From Caldisericaceae bacterium (GTDB lineage Bacteria > Caldisericota > Caldisericia > Caldisericales > Caldisericaceae), in the NCBI GenBank assembly GCA_021161495.1, contig JAGHAO010000113.1, positions 1 through 5,896 of the forward strand: 5,896 nt of DNA, given 5' to 3'. A program made the position numbers and the translations under genes. Below, piece after piece: positions 5,852-5,896 of this stretch; the stretch's first letter is position 1; every line of letters begins with the position of its first letter. A model generated the notes under the pieces. That model was given only the letters and a program-made list of their open reading frames with translations. It had not been told where the DNA came from and did not search any database.

Positions 5852-5896
5852 AGGAAAGGAGGACATTTCAAGGAGAGGGGCAGGGGAGAGATATTC

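Noticed and set aside
5485..5878. A CRISPR array
   Set aside because: The repeats are palindromic, occur in both orientations, differ in stem sequence and are not separated by unique spacers of constant length; no cas gene is nearby.

Overview
The window looks like bacterial chromosome of moderate G+C from an organism I cannot place. All supported genes lie on the + strand. The energy genes resemble the lactate/2-hydroxyacid oxidation cassette known from anaerobes such as Acetobacterium woodii (lctBCD). The tail carries short palindromic intergenic repeats of a kind common in several bacterial phyla. No rRNA, tRNA or lineage marker is present, so taxonomy stays open.

Layout: (1) At 2-514 is the 3' part of a bacterial sugar transferase (undecaprenyl-phosphate sugar-1-phosphate transferase type), cut by the window edge. 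(2) After a 43-base gap comes a tightly packed set: an electron transfer flavoprotein beta subunit (558-1346), the alpha subunit (1343-2368) and a GlcD/LctD-like FAD-linked 2-hydroxyacid dehydrogenase (2355-3776). The reading frames overlap by 4 and 14 bases. (3) A fourth frame overlaps the dehydrogenase by 4 bases (ATGA). It encodes a secreted or membrane-anchored protein that looks like a TIM-barrel glycosidase with a C-terminal beta domain (3773-5248); I cannot assign it to a named family. (4) The last ~650 bases (5249-5896) hold no convincing gene. From about 5485 they contain a cluster of palindromic repeats, including two ~103-base units, each made of two inverted copies of one hairpin element.

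How the genes work together: the EtfB sequence has the DGxTxQVGP-type segment typical of NAD-binding, electron-bifurcating ETFs. Its partner is an FAD dehydrogenase, so the predicted complex would oxidise D-lactate or a similar 2-hydroxyacid and pass electrons to NAD+, with reduced ferredoxin supplying the drive (confurcation). This is inferred from gene order and family knowledge. No lactate permease, racemase or regulator is in the window. The coupled secreted protein is an unusual partner for such a cassette.

The most interesting structure is the repeat cluster. Its left hairpins keep the same loop (CTTGT) and an 8-bp stem while three stem base pairs change on both sides, so base pairing appears to be preserved. 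Its paired inverted layout resembles REP/BIME elements.
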